Source: Populus alba | Taxonomy: Eukaryota; Streptophyta; Magnoliopsida; Malpighiales; Salicaceae | Direction: 5' to 3' | DNA length: 64,000 bases | Assembly: GCF_005239225.2 (NCBI RefSeq) | Contig: NC_133284.1 | Location: 3,625,770-3,689,769, forward strand | Shown here: piece by piece, positions 1-12,368 of the stretch | How positions within the stretch are numbered: position 1 is the first letter of the stretch | Layout: each line of letters begins with the position of its first letter | Made by a program: the position numbers and the translations under genes | The notes under the pieces: model-generated | What the model saw: only the letters and a program-made list of their open reading frames with translations | Told to the model about the DNA's origin: nothing | Database searches by the model: none

Positions 1-102
1 CTTGATTTGCTTTCTCCACATTGCCACCTTTTATTTTATTTTTTGATTTTGATTTTTTAAAAAATAAATTTTAGGGAATAACCCAGAATTGGATTATGAC
101 AA
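1..102 (-). mobile_element. Edge of a Gypsy-type LTR
   Basis: The first ~100 bases match the block ending at 36,711, including the phrase AACCCAGAATTGG followed by TTATGACA. Read on the minus strand both begin TGTCATAA, an LTR-like 5' end. The rest of this copy lies outside the window, so it cannot be told whether it is a solo LTR or part of an element. Confidence 0.5.
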
Positions 103-1452
103 AACCCTTTTAGATCACAGCCCTAGATTATAGAGAAACATGTTGGGAAGAATATGATATTTTTCTAAAAAAATCTGATATTCAATAATTTGATGGAAAA
201 CAATAACACAACGATTGTTTATATGAAGGCAAAAACTGACCAAATTAACCGAAGAATCCAAATTAACTATGTAGAAAAAGTAATCAAAATTCTAAATAAA
301 CTAGGAAAAATAAATAAAATAGCAAAAACAACATCTTCAATCCAATGACCCGGCATTGAATAATCATGCACGTGTAAAATGAGGAATTCTTTCTATATAT
401 CTTTGTACAAAGTCTTCTCTATACGGACACTCTTCCAACCAACACATGCATAAGTGCAATTTGCGCGTTACAAGTTTCCTTCTCAATCAACGCATAACAC
501 ACGCGCACACATATATTTTGCATGCATATCAATCAGGCAAGGGACTTTCCATTCAAACAAATAATTTATCTAATTTAACAACATTCTAGCAGAGTCTGCC
601 TGTGCAGGATCTCTACCCAAAATTTTATTCTACACTAGTACCTGTATACACAATGACAAGAACGCAAACCGTATTTTAATTTTAATTTAATTTAAAGCAG
701 AATTCATAATATTGCATGAAATTTGTAGCATCCCCTTATCTAGGTCCTTTTTTTAATTTAATTTAATTTTTTTTATGATTTAATATAATTTTTTAATCAC
801 TGGACTTATGTTTGTTTAGTGCTGTGATTCTGATTGCTGTTGGATTGGCCAGATGCAGACATAGTTCTTGACTGTGTCTTATGTTTGTTTATGGTGTGTC
901 TTATGTTTGTTTATGGTGAAGTATTCAAGGCAATTGTTTCTCTTTACGCACTCATGCCCATCTGCAGCTTTCTGGAGAAGCCTCGTTTATTTTTGCGTGT
1001 TTTTTCAGAACAAAACATTGACCTAATCAACATGTATTCTGTAGGAACACATGACTTTGGTTCAGAAAGCTCTGCTGATGTTAAAAACAAATATTATTTT
1101 AATATATTTATAAATAAAAATTACTTTTACAAATAACATTTACCAAATTTCTAAAGCAAGAACATTTTTGTTAGAAGCTGAATTGACAATGTTCGGTAGA
1201 AGCTTTTTGATTATTACAGTACGATCCACCTGCCGAGACCATGCATATGTGTAAACTGTTCATCATCGAAACATCCTCTGGCTTTCAAGGCCCATAACTC
1301 AAAGTAATAAATTATTTAACCACTTAAAAGTGAAAAGGTTTGAAAAACATAAAGCAAGCAGAAATGAACGAGGCTTCTCCAGAACTCAAATTAGGATAGT
1401 TTCAGGTTGTCCAAGGAAGTCTCAGAATATAAGGTAGGTTCTTCTTGATAGA
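103..1452. other. AT-rich intergenic stretch upstream of the small membrane-protein gene
   Basis: No convincing gene is seen. An open stretch at 834-1,136 has a plausible splice acceptor (GGCCAG at about 847-852) and might be the last exon of a gene, but it contains a duplicated GTCTTATGTTTGTTTATGGT phrase and no recognisable domain. An 18-bp perfect inverted repeat joins 970-987 and 1,367-1,384. About 250 bases before 1,453 would be the promoter and 5' UTR of the next gene. Confidence 0.4.
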
Positions 1453-1725
1453 ATGATAACTTCTCCTCACCGGAGATCACCATCTTTCCGGAAGCAATTC
1501 CCACGGGATGAGTTGGGTAGCTGGTCAACACTCCTAATTCAGCGACACCGTTTCCTCTTAACAGCCTTGGCTCTCTTGGCTTTCTTATGCACAATCTATC
1601 TCTACTTCGCCGTAACCCTAGGGGCCACTGAATCATGTTCTGGACTGACAGGTACCAAAAAGACATTATGTCGTTTGGAGCTGGCAAAGGATTCTGTAGG
1701 CAATGGAAAACTCAAGTTTTTCTAG
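1453..1725 (+). CDS. Small single-pass membrane protein of unknown function
   Basis: A 90-residue single-exon reading frame. The N-terminal ~32 residues are basic and Ser/Arg-rich (RRSPSFRKQFPRDELGSW). One strong hydrophobic segment follows at about residues 33-56 (FLLTALALLAFLCTIYLYFAVTL), then a short tail with two cysteines and a lysine-rich end, GKLKFF. The positive N-terminus predicts an N-in membrane anchor. I believe similar ~90-residue proteins with the RHRFLLTAL core occur in other dicots, but I recall no function. Its base composition is clearly richer in G+C than its surroundings. Its 3' flank (1,728-2,170) recurs at 12,369-12,850 and in part at 18,535-18,620, so it marks one edge of the segmental duplication; only this copy keeps the coding part. 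Confidence 0.65.
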   Translation: MITSPHRRSPSFRKQFPRDELGSWSTLLIQRHRFLLTALALLAFLCTIYLYFAVTLGATESCSGLTGTKKTLCRLELAKDSVGNGKLKFF

Positions 1726-4252
1726 CACGGATGACACAGTCAATCGGTTCTTGGCAGTGTTTTCTCTGCCTCATGCTTGAGCTCCTTAGTGACTTTGTAT
1801 ACATGATGATGTACCAGAATTTGTCTTTAAAATTTTTAATCACATCCACTGATAATTCTTCATTGTCATTTATGGCTAAATTATGTTCTCCCATTTTCTA
1901 GATATAGTTTATCTGTGCTGTAAGTTTTTTTGATGTTGAAATTCATTATTCAATGAACGAGAAGCAGGATCGACCTGCTACAAAGCTATACCTATTCAGA
2001 CTAGTTCCCAGCTGTAACAGATAGCAAACAAGTCTGTTTGTTTGATAAATACTGCTTGACAAAATTGCAGTTTTCCACCATTTGTGTTTGACAGTGAAAA
2101 GAACAGCTTGAGAAATGCTGTTAACAGGGGAATTTCAGAGTTATGATATCCAGAGTTTCTTTGCTTACAGATAAAGAAAAGGCAGGCACACCATAAAACA
2201 CCAAGAGGAAGACCTTTTCTGCTGGTTCTGGATTGCTCAGTCAAATTTCCCAATCCCCGGCTGCCAATTGCATGTTAATTTAGGACCTGTGCTTTCTTCA
2301 AACCAATTCACAAAATAGCTTCTTATTTCATTTTCTTGGTTACATAGCACAAAGCCAATCAATAGGCCTCTTTTAATTTGCCTATCTTCATAGAATATCT
2401 CGCTCTGTAGTTAATTGATAAGCTCGAACAACAACTGATCTTTCAGTTACGTGGATTAATTTAGGTGGACCCGAGATCAATTCAAAATAGGATTTTTTGT
2501 TTAAGAATTATTTTGTTGAAAATAATATTATTTAAAAAAAAATTAAATTGGGTTTATCCAATAATTAAATTAATTAGATCATATAGATTGAGACTTGTTA
2601 GTGACATTCTACCCCAATTTAATTTAAAACTCAATCAAGAACAATTTAGAACGACAATTTTCTTCTTGATTTTAGCAAAATCATAATTTGTCACATAAAA
2701 ACCGCTCCCTCTATTTCAAAGATATTGTTCACCTTTCAGTCCTAAAATTATAATCCATGATTAAAAAAATTAAGCAATTAATTACTTGATTTTACTACAT
2801 ATTATACCTCTAATTATAATTTATTTTAATTCTTCCACTCAAGATTCTCTCTTATTTACTTTCAAATGATGAATAAAATAATTTGAAATAAGATACGTAA
2901 ATAATTGCTGAAAAGTTAAAATGAAAATATTTTTTTTTTTCTCTATAACTTTTTAATCCAAGTTCCTCGATTTTATGCTTATATTTTTCCCCTTTGAGTA
3001 GCTCTATATTCTGATTTGTTTTGCATTAATTCAAGTTTGCATTCATAGGCACTCAACTCTTTTTTGCTAAACTAATGGAAATCCAATTAAAGATATTCTT
3101 GACAAATTGACAATGATGACTTAAAATTAAAGACTAATAAATTTTGAATTTATGTGTTTTATGTAAATTAAGCAGCTGAAGCCTAGCCTATGTATCTGTC
3201 CTCTCTAATTTAGTACTTTTTTATAGTTTTGAAATTTAAGAAAGAGAAAAATAAAATGAAAAGAAATTTAATTTATTATCACGTTACTAAGATAATGTAT
3301 GGCATTATCTCAAGATAAAAAAAGATGGATATGATTGGGCCGGGATAGAAGAGACATGTTTTGTGTCTTTCAACTGAGAATTTTTTTTTTTTTTACCATG
3401 AAAATCTAGGTATTCTCTCAAACTAGGATTAAAAAAAGAAAAAAAATAAAATAAAGTTTATGATTAAAACTGAATTTTATAAATTGTTAAAGACTGAAAG
3501 CTTATAGTTTTAAAAGTTAGGGGACTAAAAAATATGTTTAGCTCCAATTTTAGTAAAACCATCTCTTTTTATTGTGTTTTTCATTTTAGTTACCTATCTT
3601 TCAATCTTGTATTCCTTAATAAATGTGCTATAATTGGTTATCAATTTGGGTGCATAAGAGTGCAATTAAAAAATAGAAAAAGAAAAGAAGAGGGATTAAA
3701 AAAAATCATCGCAGCTTTTTGATGAATAATGACGCCAGGAATAATATTTTTTCCATACCTTTTAGAATATTAATTAATATACCTTTCAATACCGTTGTTT
3801 CCACTAAATATATAATTGGAATCCTTCACATAAGGAATTATTTGTTAATTCACAAATGATCAAGTGTTCTTTAACCTGATTTGAGGTCTAATTTTAAAAA
3901 AATACATGTTATTGGATCCTTGATCAATTTTTTTTATAAATGAAATTATTTTATTTTTTTGTTTTTTTTTAAATACTTGGTGTTGATCTTGCCGTTAGAT
4001 TGAACTTGACAGGATTAATATCTTTTGATAACTTTTGATGGAAGTACTGGGGTGAGATAGAGAAAATCAAAGGAGTGATAAAATCACACGGAGAGATCAT
4101 AAATTAATAGAACTACCACAAGGCACAAACTACTAATTATACATATATGTTGTTCGATTAATTAGTTTAGGAACGTCTGATGAAGGGAGATACAACGAGA
4201 AAATTATAAAATTGTCTAAAACTCACGCAAATCAAATGAACATAAATCTTAA
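1726..4252. other. 3' UTR of the small gene and AT-rich spacer
   Basis: Positions 1,728-2,170 are a duplicated block with further copies near 12.4 and 18.5 kb. The remainder to 4,252 is very AT-rich with poly-A/T runs and no supportable gene. The last ~130 bases are conserved 3' flank of the WAKL copies (compare 12,855-12,967 and 22,390-22,521). Confidence 0.5.
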
Positions 4253-7200
4253 TCACCATGTTTCGTGAGAAATCAATGGCTGGACATCCAAAGATGGAGC
4301 CGTGCCATTTCTAAAATCGTCAATTGTTACTGAAGTAGGAGGCCCAGCAATTTCCCATACGTTGGGAACTTCATCCCTGATGTTTTCAAGTTCTTTACTA
4401 CTTTGTTGTGCATGAAGAGCTCCTTTTGACAGCCGAATCTGCTCCAACTCTATCGCCACTTCTCTCATTGTTGGTCGTTTCCTTCCATTCAAGTTCAAGC
4501 ATCTTCTTGCAAGCTTAGCGACTGCGATAACTTCTTCGTCACGGTCCTGCCCCATAAGTCGTTCGTCAAGAATATCAAATATCTTGTTCTCTTCCATCAA
4601 AAGAATAAAATGAGTGGCTAAACTTCTCCTGTCTTCCGGCCTTTCATAAGAAATTGGTTTTTGCCCGCTCAAGAGCTCTGCAAGAACAACACCAAAACTG
4701 TAGACGTCACTTTTTCCGGTAAACTGGCTAGACTGGAAGTACTCTGGGTCCAAGTATCCAAAAGTGCCTTGAACATGAGTGGTTAGATGAGTTTGATCAA
4801 TGGCGATCGATCTTGAAGTTCCGAAATCTGATACTTTTGCTCTGAACTTCTCATCTAACATTATATTTGTAGACTTGATATCACGGTGATAAATCGGAAT
4901 GCAGGCTGCGGAATGAAGATAAGAAAGTGCCCTAGCAACTTCAGTAGCAATCCTTAGTCGCATTTCCCATGAAAACTCGAACTCCTCCTTCTGGTCATGA
5001 ATATACTCAAAGAGATTTCCATTGGGAATGAATTCATAGACTAGCAGAGGAACCTCCGTCTCTAAACAACAACCTAGCAACTTGACCACATTTCTATGAT
5101 TGACTTGTGAAAGGATGACGACCTCATTGATAAATTCTTCCAACTTTTCTTCATCCACCATTTTGGATTTTTTGATAGCAACGATCATTCCATCTGCTAG
5201 CATTCCTTTATAAACAGTTCCTTGGCCACCTTGACCAAGTATTCTATTATCATTAAAACGATCGGTTGCCTTTTCCAGCTCCTTGGAAGGAAATATTTTT
5301 GTTTTCTGAATGCTTCCATCACTTGATGATAATTGTTGCTGCAGCAATAAACCACCATTTCGTTTGAAGAACTTCTTCTTCAGTTCAATGTTCTTTTTTT
5401 TTTTTACAAGTTTATATAACCGCCAAATACCAACAAGCAGCAGCAACAATCCAGTGGCCGCACCTAGAACTGCCATTGCTCGCAAGGCAAAAAAAAAAAA
5501 AAAAAAATTGTTAGATACATACACACGTATTATTATTGAACAACAATCCATGTAAAAAAGGTGGTTAAATCGTTTTTAGGTTGAGGTAACCTTCTGCCGT
5601 ATATTTTTTTAAATTCTTATATTCTTATATGTTATTGTATATTCATTTTTTTTCCTTATATATCCTCTCACTATTTTGAACAAAAAAGCCACAACAACCT
5701 CCAAAAGAAAATTTAATTTTAAAAAGCCTAAAAAAATATTTACAAAACATATAAAACATTAAAAAAATTGAAAAGTGAACACAAAAAAATAATTGTTAGA
5801 TACATATATTATTATTGAACAACAATCTATGTCAACAAGGTGGTTAAATCTTTTGTGGGTTGAGGTAACCTTCTACCGCATATTTTTTTATGTACTTTTT
5901 TTTTTATTTTAAATTCTCATATGTTATCGTATATTCATATGTTTTTCCTTATATATCCTTTCACTATTTTGAACAAAAAAGCCACAACAACCTCCCAAAG
6001 AAAATTTAATTTTAACCTAAAACAATTACAAAAATGAAGTAAAAAAGCATGGAAAGCCTCACATGAATAAAAAACAAATAAAAAATTTTATGAGTTACCA
6101 TTTTTAAAAAATAAAAAATTGAAAAGTGAAAAAAAAAACTTACTTGAATATAAAAAATAAAAAAATTTCATGTCAACAAAGCCTCACAACTAGAAATTAT
6201 ATCTATGGCAACAAAATAAGTTTTACAGGTTATGGATTTTTCAAAAATTTTATGAGTTACCATTTTAAAAAAAAAATATCTATGTTCAATTTAAAATGTT
6301 TTGGTAATCTCCAGGTTTTTTCATTTTAGGTTTTTTTTTTTAAAAAATATGTTATTATTTTTTTTTTATCTATTTTATTTGTTTTAATTTCATGTATTGT
6401 TAAGTTTTCAAAAAAAAAAAAATTTACATTTGATATATTTTAAGACTTAAATTTTTATGTTGGAGGTCTTAGGGGTATTTTCATCCAAACAGTAACAAAA
6501 GAGTATATAAGAGAAAATATCTATATATCCGTGCATACGAAAAATTTCTTAAAATGAATTTTTTTTTTAAATAACACGTGGAAGAATAAATCCAATGCAT
6601 AAAGATAAATAAATCAATTGACCTAATTTTTTTAATTAACTTACCACTTTTCTTTTTATTCCCACAAATAAAATCAATATTTTTTCTTCTTGAAGTGCAA
6701 ATGGAGAACTTTCCAAGTCAAACATACCGAATCGATTAGTATAAAAAACACTGTTCAACAATAGCAATGTCAAACACCTCAAACACGCAAAAAAAAAAAA
6801 AAAAAAACCATACAAAAAATTTAAAAGTTTCTCATATAAGTGGAAAAGCGTAATTATAGATAATTGTACATTAAGTTTCCAGTTCTTGTCTATATTTAAT
6901 TAATTAAAAAAAGAAAGAAAAAGAGAGTGAAATTAAAAAGAACAGAATTATATCGTATGCTATTGTTTACAGGAGAACCAAGGGTAATTAGAGAAGGGTA
7001 AAGATGTAAATTAATAATTAAGAAAGTACTATATATAATCGCCTCATTCTATCCATTTTGGGGAGATAAAAAAGGCAGTCATGGACGATAATTAATTTTC
7101 TCGTAGCTTCCATTCCATTCTCTCAGACAAGGGAAAATATATAATTTCTACTGTCTCCCAAACACAATTTATCCTCTAAACCAACGTTTCAGGTTCCTAT

Positions 7201-8388
7201 AAATTACGAAGGAAAAAAGAATTCAGGAAAAAAGTTCCTCTAAAAAGAACTTACTCAAGAAAGTGATCTTAGCTTTGTCAAGCTCGCACTTGTACCGCCC
7301 CGGCACATTCACACATTTTGTCATCCCCGAACACAAATTTACCCCGGGAATTTTGCACTCATCGATATCTGATTCAGGAAATCCAATGAGTAAGTATATT
7401 CATGTGATTGGAGCCATTCAAAAGTAGAATGATTAAATCACATTAAGCGTGTTCGAATCATACCAGTGCATCCATCAGGAAGATACGGATTGCCTTCATA
7501 GCCATGGTTGCACCTACAAGTAGTTGAATTGGAATACAATGTTACTGTCCTCAAATCCCACCCACCAGAACTTAAGTTCATAGGGCGTCTGCAATACATT
7601 GCATCTGAATTCTTTGCATCAGAATAAAATGTTACACCTTCAGGGATGTCAGTACCATAATACATAAACCAACGCAGGATAACTGGAACATATTGCATAT
7701 AGTGCACCTCCTCGGGACTTGATATATTGTTCCAGAACCATGCTCTCTCTACTATAAAAGCTACCTTGCATTGATTTCTGCCTTGATCATTAGGGTCCTC
7801 TGCGGTCCCCAAACTCGCGTTGAACACCTGGAGACTCAAGGGAATTGTGGTCTGGCAGCAATTGTTACCAGAACAGTAGCTATTTTCTTTCCCTTCAGCA
7901 CTAGAACTAGTCAAATTATTAGCACCGCAAGTTGACGTGCACCCAACAATTTCTGGCTCAATTCCGTTCAATAAAGCAGGCTTGTTGCAGCCCATTGCGA
8001 TGAAGGTATTTGAGGAAGAGAAGGCGAAAGGACTTGCAGTCATATCAATGGATATGTTGGCACCTCTACCAGAACAGCCGGAGGAAATTATTGGACTGTT
8101 TACTCGAACCAGAGGAATAGTACTGTACCCTATTGAAATCTCCAAGACCTCCATGTTGATGCTTATTAAGAAAGCCCTGCTGGGAGAATCCGCAGTTGCT
8201 TCTTTGCAATCAACTGAGAACCACTCATTCATGTAACAACCTGTTCCTATTCCAAATGGAAAAGGGATGCTAATGTTTCCACAAGTGTCTTTACAATTAG
8301 GCTTCGCCATAATTAGTGCTGATACAGTTGCTATTTCAGGGACTAGAAATAGCAGGAAAAAAATTAGAGAAACACTACGAGGAATCAT
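4253..8388 (-). CDS. WAK-like receptor kinase, copy A (three exons)
   Basis: Predicted plasma-membrane receptor Ser/Thr kinase of about 754 residues. Exons, 5' to 3': 8,388-7,464; 7,368-7,255; 5,478-4,253, with GT-AG junctions and continuous phase. Exon 1 encodes a signal peptide (about residues 1-24), a cysteine-rich galacturonan-binding WAK domain ([19 protein letters not shown]) and the start of an EGF module. Exon 2 encodes a calcium-binding EGF repeat ([15 protein letters not shown]). Exon 3 encodes a transmembrane helix (about 349-366) and the kinase: glycine loop [11 protein letters not shown] at 428-438, lysine 449, HRD at 544-546, DFG at 564-566, then [10 protein letters not shown]. 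All catalytic residues are present and it is an RD-type kinase. Family knowledge: WAKs bind pectin fragments and signal in growth and defence. Intron 2 is 1,776 bases long with a 285-base internal duplication. It is a close paralogue of copies B and C. Confidence 0.92.
5508..6030. repeat. Tandem duplication (about 285 bp) in intron 2 of copy A
   Basis: The phrase TTGTTAGATACATA begins at 5,508 and again at 5,793, followed in both by AACAACAATC, GTGGTTAAATC, TTGAGGTAACCTTCT and TCACTATTTTGAACAAAAAA. Copies B and C have one copy of this block, so the duplication is specific to A. Confidence 0.75.
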
Positions 8389-8557
8389 GCCTTCCCTTCT
8401 ATTGCAGATTTAGATGCTGCTGGAGATCAATAATGGAAGGGGAGAGAGAGAGAGAGGGGAAAGATCTTTCTTTGCTCCCTATATTTGTGAGAAAAAAATA
8501 CTAATTGAGACAGAGAAGACTACCTTAAAAGAGTAAACGAACTGTCCAAATCTATCT

Positions 8558-8568
8558 ATATATATAAT
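8558..8568 (-). promoter_or_regulatory. Candidate TATA box of WAKL copy A
   Basis: Minus-strand TATATATAG about 175 bases before the start codon. The same block lies before copy B (about 16,220-16,230). The surrounding sequence is AT-rich, so the call is tentative. Confidence 0.35.
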
Positions 8569-9007
8569 ATGGTGGCCTTCCATATTTTTAATTCGAGTAT
8601 TCGTAGGATTTAGAGCTAGGATGTTTCTTCCCAACTTCCAAGCTTTGATTAATAATGTATAAATTCCACAAGACTATAAAAAGGCTCTCAAATTGATGAG
8701 TGATGGTGACTTTCGTCTAACCAATTCAAAGAGGATTAGTCTAAAAGTAAAGAGAAGAAACAGTAGGCTGTGAACCACATAAATGTGTTAGAACTCAGAA
8801 TAGAGAAATTAAAGATAGAAAGGGAGCGTGTAGACGACGGTGCTATGAATAAAACATTTCCCCAAAATCCCAACCATGTCTGCCCGCTTATGGTCCCAAA
8901 TTTTAAAAAATTAGTTTTTAATATGTTTAATTTAATCCTTAGCCATGTTATCTAACCTCAAATTAACCAATAACTACACTATGTCACCTTTCCAAATACA
9001 AACACAC

Positions 9008-9039
9008 AAAAACCCTAAATTTCTAAATTTAGGGTTTTT
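9008..9039. repeat. Perfect hairpin carrying telo-box motifs
   Basis: Arms AAAAACCCTAAATTT (9,008-9,022) and its exact reverse complement (9,025-9,039) with a 2-base loop. Each arm contains AAACCCTAA, the plant telo-box. It lies in the A-specific part of the upstream region. Confidence 0.8.
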
Positions 9040-10525
9040 CAATCCCCCATAAAAATTAACAAAAGTAAGTGCATTTAGAGCAATAGAAACATCTTGCCAC
9101 AATCAATTACCCCAATTTGTTAATCCCTTTGCAAGAAATCCCAAGATGTTCTTTAGTACATCTCAAATCTTTTTCTTGTTCTTTAGTTTTATATCTTTGT
9201 TTTGTTGTCCTTAAACTCCTACAACACTACTTTTTAATTCCAACAAAAAGCACTAACATCAACAGAGTTACAATTTTTTATTTCCAATTCTTTCAAGTTT
9301 TTTTTTTTTACCGTTAATTTTTTTTCTTGTTTGGCTGCTACAGAAAGAAGAGAAGAAAGATTGTAAATTCATTGTTTAGAAGTCGAAAAAAAATAAATTT
9401 CAGAATCATAGGAATTTAATACTTCAAGAAGGAGGTTATCCTTTTGATATCGAATTCCTATTCCAAATGGAAAAGGGATGCTAATATTTCCACAAGTTTC
9501 TGTAGGATTTGGAGTTGGGATGTTTCTTCCCAACTTCCAAGCTTTGATTAATAATGTATAAATTCCACAAGACTATAAATTAAGATTCTCAAATTGAGTG
9601 ATGGTGACTTTCGTCTAACCAATTCAAAGACGAGTAGTCCATAACTAAAGAGAATAGCGTGTAGACGACGATGCTATGAATAAAACAGGGGAAGAAAAGT
9701 CGTTTCTCTTGAGTGCCAAGATCTTATTATAATGTGGAATATCCAGTAGATAAGTACTCAGAATGAACATATGTTTAGAAATTAATCAGCAATCAGCTAG
9801 CAAACCTAATTCAAAAAGAGATTGGAAGATTGTGTTTAGTTAATGTTATAGGATGTAATGAACATATACAAAAGGGATAGAAAATTCATCAAATGAAAGT
9901 TCTCCTCATTAATGCAAGTGTTTTGTTTTAAAAAATTCTAACAAGAATAGTGTCCGACTTGCAGTGACGAAGTACAATTACTTAATAATTTAACTATTTT
10001 AATATCATAGAATTTTAAATAATCTAAGAGGAAGCTACAATTTTTTTCTTCTGTTTTACTTTTCAACAAAAAATAATAATCCATTATAACTCTTAAATTA
10101 AATCAATTTTTTTTATAGAAATTCCATATCATGGAGAAACTTAACCGAAATTTCCAACGTGAAATCTCAAACTTAAGTTATTGGACAGAGTGTTTCTGTG
10201 TGGACATATAATTTGGACCCAAAATCACAATTCTATCATTAACCATGTATGCTTTCGGTTCCTTATTTAGGGATTAGCACCCGTGAACAGCAGCATGAGC
10301 ACCGATGATACCAGCAGCAACAATAACAAGTTCAGTAATTGCTCCTTATTTGGATAATGGATATCCGAAACTCAATTAGGTATTCAAGATTTATATCCGA
10401 AACTTTTTTCTTTTCTTTTCTAATGGAAAATAAATAAATATATTTGTTTATTTGTTGAGAATAAAAAAGATCTTTTTTCAAAAAAAAAATACATTAAGAT
10501 TACAAATATTTTTTATAAGAGATGT

Positions 10526-12360
10526 TGTTACCCAATTTTTGACCCACCTTTTTGATAAAATTTTCTAAAAATTAAAAAAATATATGATTTTTTTTAATAT
10601 ATTTGCATCGTTTTTAGCATTTTCAGCATCGTTTCAAAAGAATTTAAATTTTTAATGGTCTTTTAAACGCATTTGACTTTTCACGTGTTATTTTTAAAAT
10701 AATTGATTTTTCTTATTGAGTCGATGTTGATATTACTCATTTTTAAAAAATACAGAAAAATAAGACAAATCAAATTTACAAAAAATAAAGAAGTTGAGGA
10801 ACTAAGTTTGGGGACCAAACAATATTTTGCCTATAAATAATATTTTCCCAAAACCAGCCAAACCTCTCTTCATCATCTTCCTCAACCTCTCTATAACCCA
10901 AGCCCTTATTTTTTCCCGCAAGCAACAGACTACCTCCTAGACCGAACACAGTCGGTGCTACCAATAGAAGCAAAGATCATTAGCTCATCAACCGGCCCTA
11001 GGAACCAGCCAAAGGACAGCAGCCCACAGACTCAGATCGGCCGGCCTTCCTCCAGCTCCTCCATCATAGACTGAACCATCTCTCCCCTCCATTCAGCTTC
11101 CAATATTAGCGGCCAAAACAACAACTTGAAGCCAGCCGCCACTCACCCTCTCCTGGCCGACTCAACTTCCCCATAACCGAGAGCAACCCCACAGTGGCTC
11201 CTTTCTTCCTCAGGCTGAACACATCAGCAACCCCCGTTATCTTCTTCCCAGTCTTCAATCGTGCCCACATACCAGCCTCTAACAGCACCGATAACAACCG
11301 TGGAGGAAAGTAGAAGAAACTAGATCTAAAAAACTAACTACATACTGATGTGTGCATTTTCTTTTTGTTGCACATAATGTAGCTCCTCACCACTGGCAAT
11401 AAGGAAAGGAAGAGGAGAGGAAGACGTTCCCGATCCACTGGTTTTCTTGCATTCAACGGCGATGGCCCGTGAACCCACGCGCTGTCACTGTGCATACAGT
11501 TCTAGAAGGCTTCCAGTGCTGTTATGGATTTTTGGGTGCCTATTTTGTAAATTTTAAATTGTTTAATGTAATTGTTGTTTAGTTTTTTTTTTAATTTTTA
11601 TAATTTGTAGTGTGGATGTAAAAAAAAAAAAAAAAGGAAAAAATATAGTAAAAGTGAATGTGTGTTGTTTGTACTTGTTTTTTGGATTTTTTTTTATTAT
11701 TTTATTTTTATGATAGAACCGCAAAAACAAAAGAAAAATTTAATATTTTGATTTGCTCACGGTAAAAGATTATGAACTTATACGTAAGTCGTATTCCTAA
11801 TATCCGATGAAAACATAAAATTATTAAAAAAAATTAACACATCAAAGCTATGAAGCAGCTTATCTCAGGTAGGGTGCGTTAGGGGTGCTAATACCTTCCC
11901 TAATCACAACCAGTCCTTTACCCGTGAATCTCTGACAAGACCAGTATATTTTGGTTTCCTAGTAACCCTCAATGAAATACTAGGTGGCGACTCCCAGAAT
12001 CAAACAAGCAAAGGAATGAAAATCGCCAACGCCGCCGCGCGAGCAATTGCGACTCCACTAGGGAAAGTATTATTTCTGACAATATTGGACTAAGCTTTGT
12101 GTATTTGATGTGTTTTTGCAATTTTATCTCTCTTTTTTTAATATTTTTGTTTGCATGCATTTTATATAATTGTTTCATGCATCACATGTTTTTATTTTTG
12201 AAAGCACACACAAGCTTTTAGGTTAGGTGAGGAACTAGCGATCTGCCCTATGACTATTAGTCAAGGTTCAGATGCATAAAACACCCAATTCATATCTAAG
12301 TGCTTGCTTTGTAATGATGGTTATACGCTTAACCATTTCTCACAACGCCTCTATACTGTC
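10526..12360 (+). mobile_element. Gypsy (Tat/Ogre-like) LTR and leader fragment
   Basis: It begins TGTTACCCAATTTTTGACCC, an LTR-like start. At 11,875-12,065 it contains a block of the kind I associate with plant Tat/Ogre elements (GGGTGCGTTAGGGGTGCTAA, CTAGTAACCCTCAATGAAAT, then GCGACTCCACTAGGGA near a primer-binding-like site). No gag or pol remains. It sits between duplicated units A and B. The exact end of the LTR and any target duplication were not found. Confidence 0.55.
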
Positions 12361-12368
12361 TTTACGAA

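Larger units (their letters stand above)
8389..10399. repeat. Upstream flank of copy A, part of the duplicated unit
   Basis: Shared with 16,016-17,686 up to the phrase TTCAAGATTTATATCCG, where similarity stops (10,399 and 17,686). Copy A carries an extra segment: 8,870-9,450 is unique, and 9,453-9,690 repeats earlier promoter sequence, including a 45-base echo of exon 1 (ATTCCAAATGGAAAAGGGAT). No gene is seen. Confidence 0.65.

Noticed and set aside
834..1136. 100-codon open frame
   Set aside because: AT-rich, contains an internal short duplication, ends in Asn/Lys/Tyr-rich low-complexity sequence, and has no recognisable motif; kept only as a possible terminal exon in the intergenic note.
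7451..7463. GTTCGAATCA as a tRNA T-loop
   Set aside because: It is the splice donor region of WAKL exon 1 and recurs in each copy; no cloverleaf can be drawn around it.
10776..11297. Two short minus-strand frames between units A and B
   Set aside because: They lie in a Gypsy LTR fragment and match no protein family I know.
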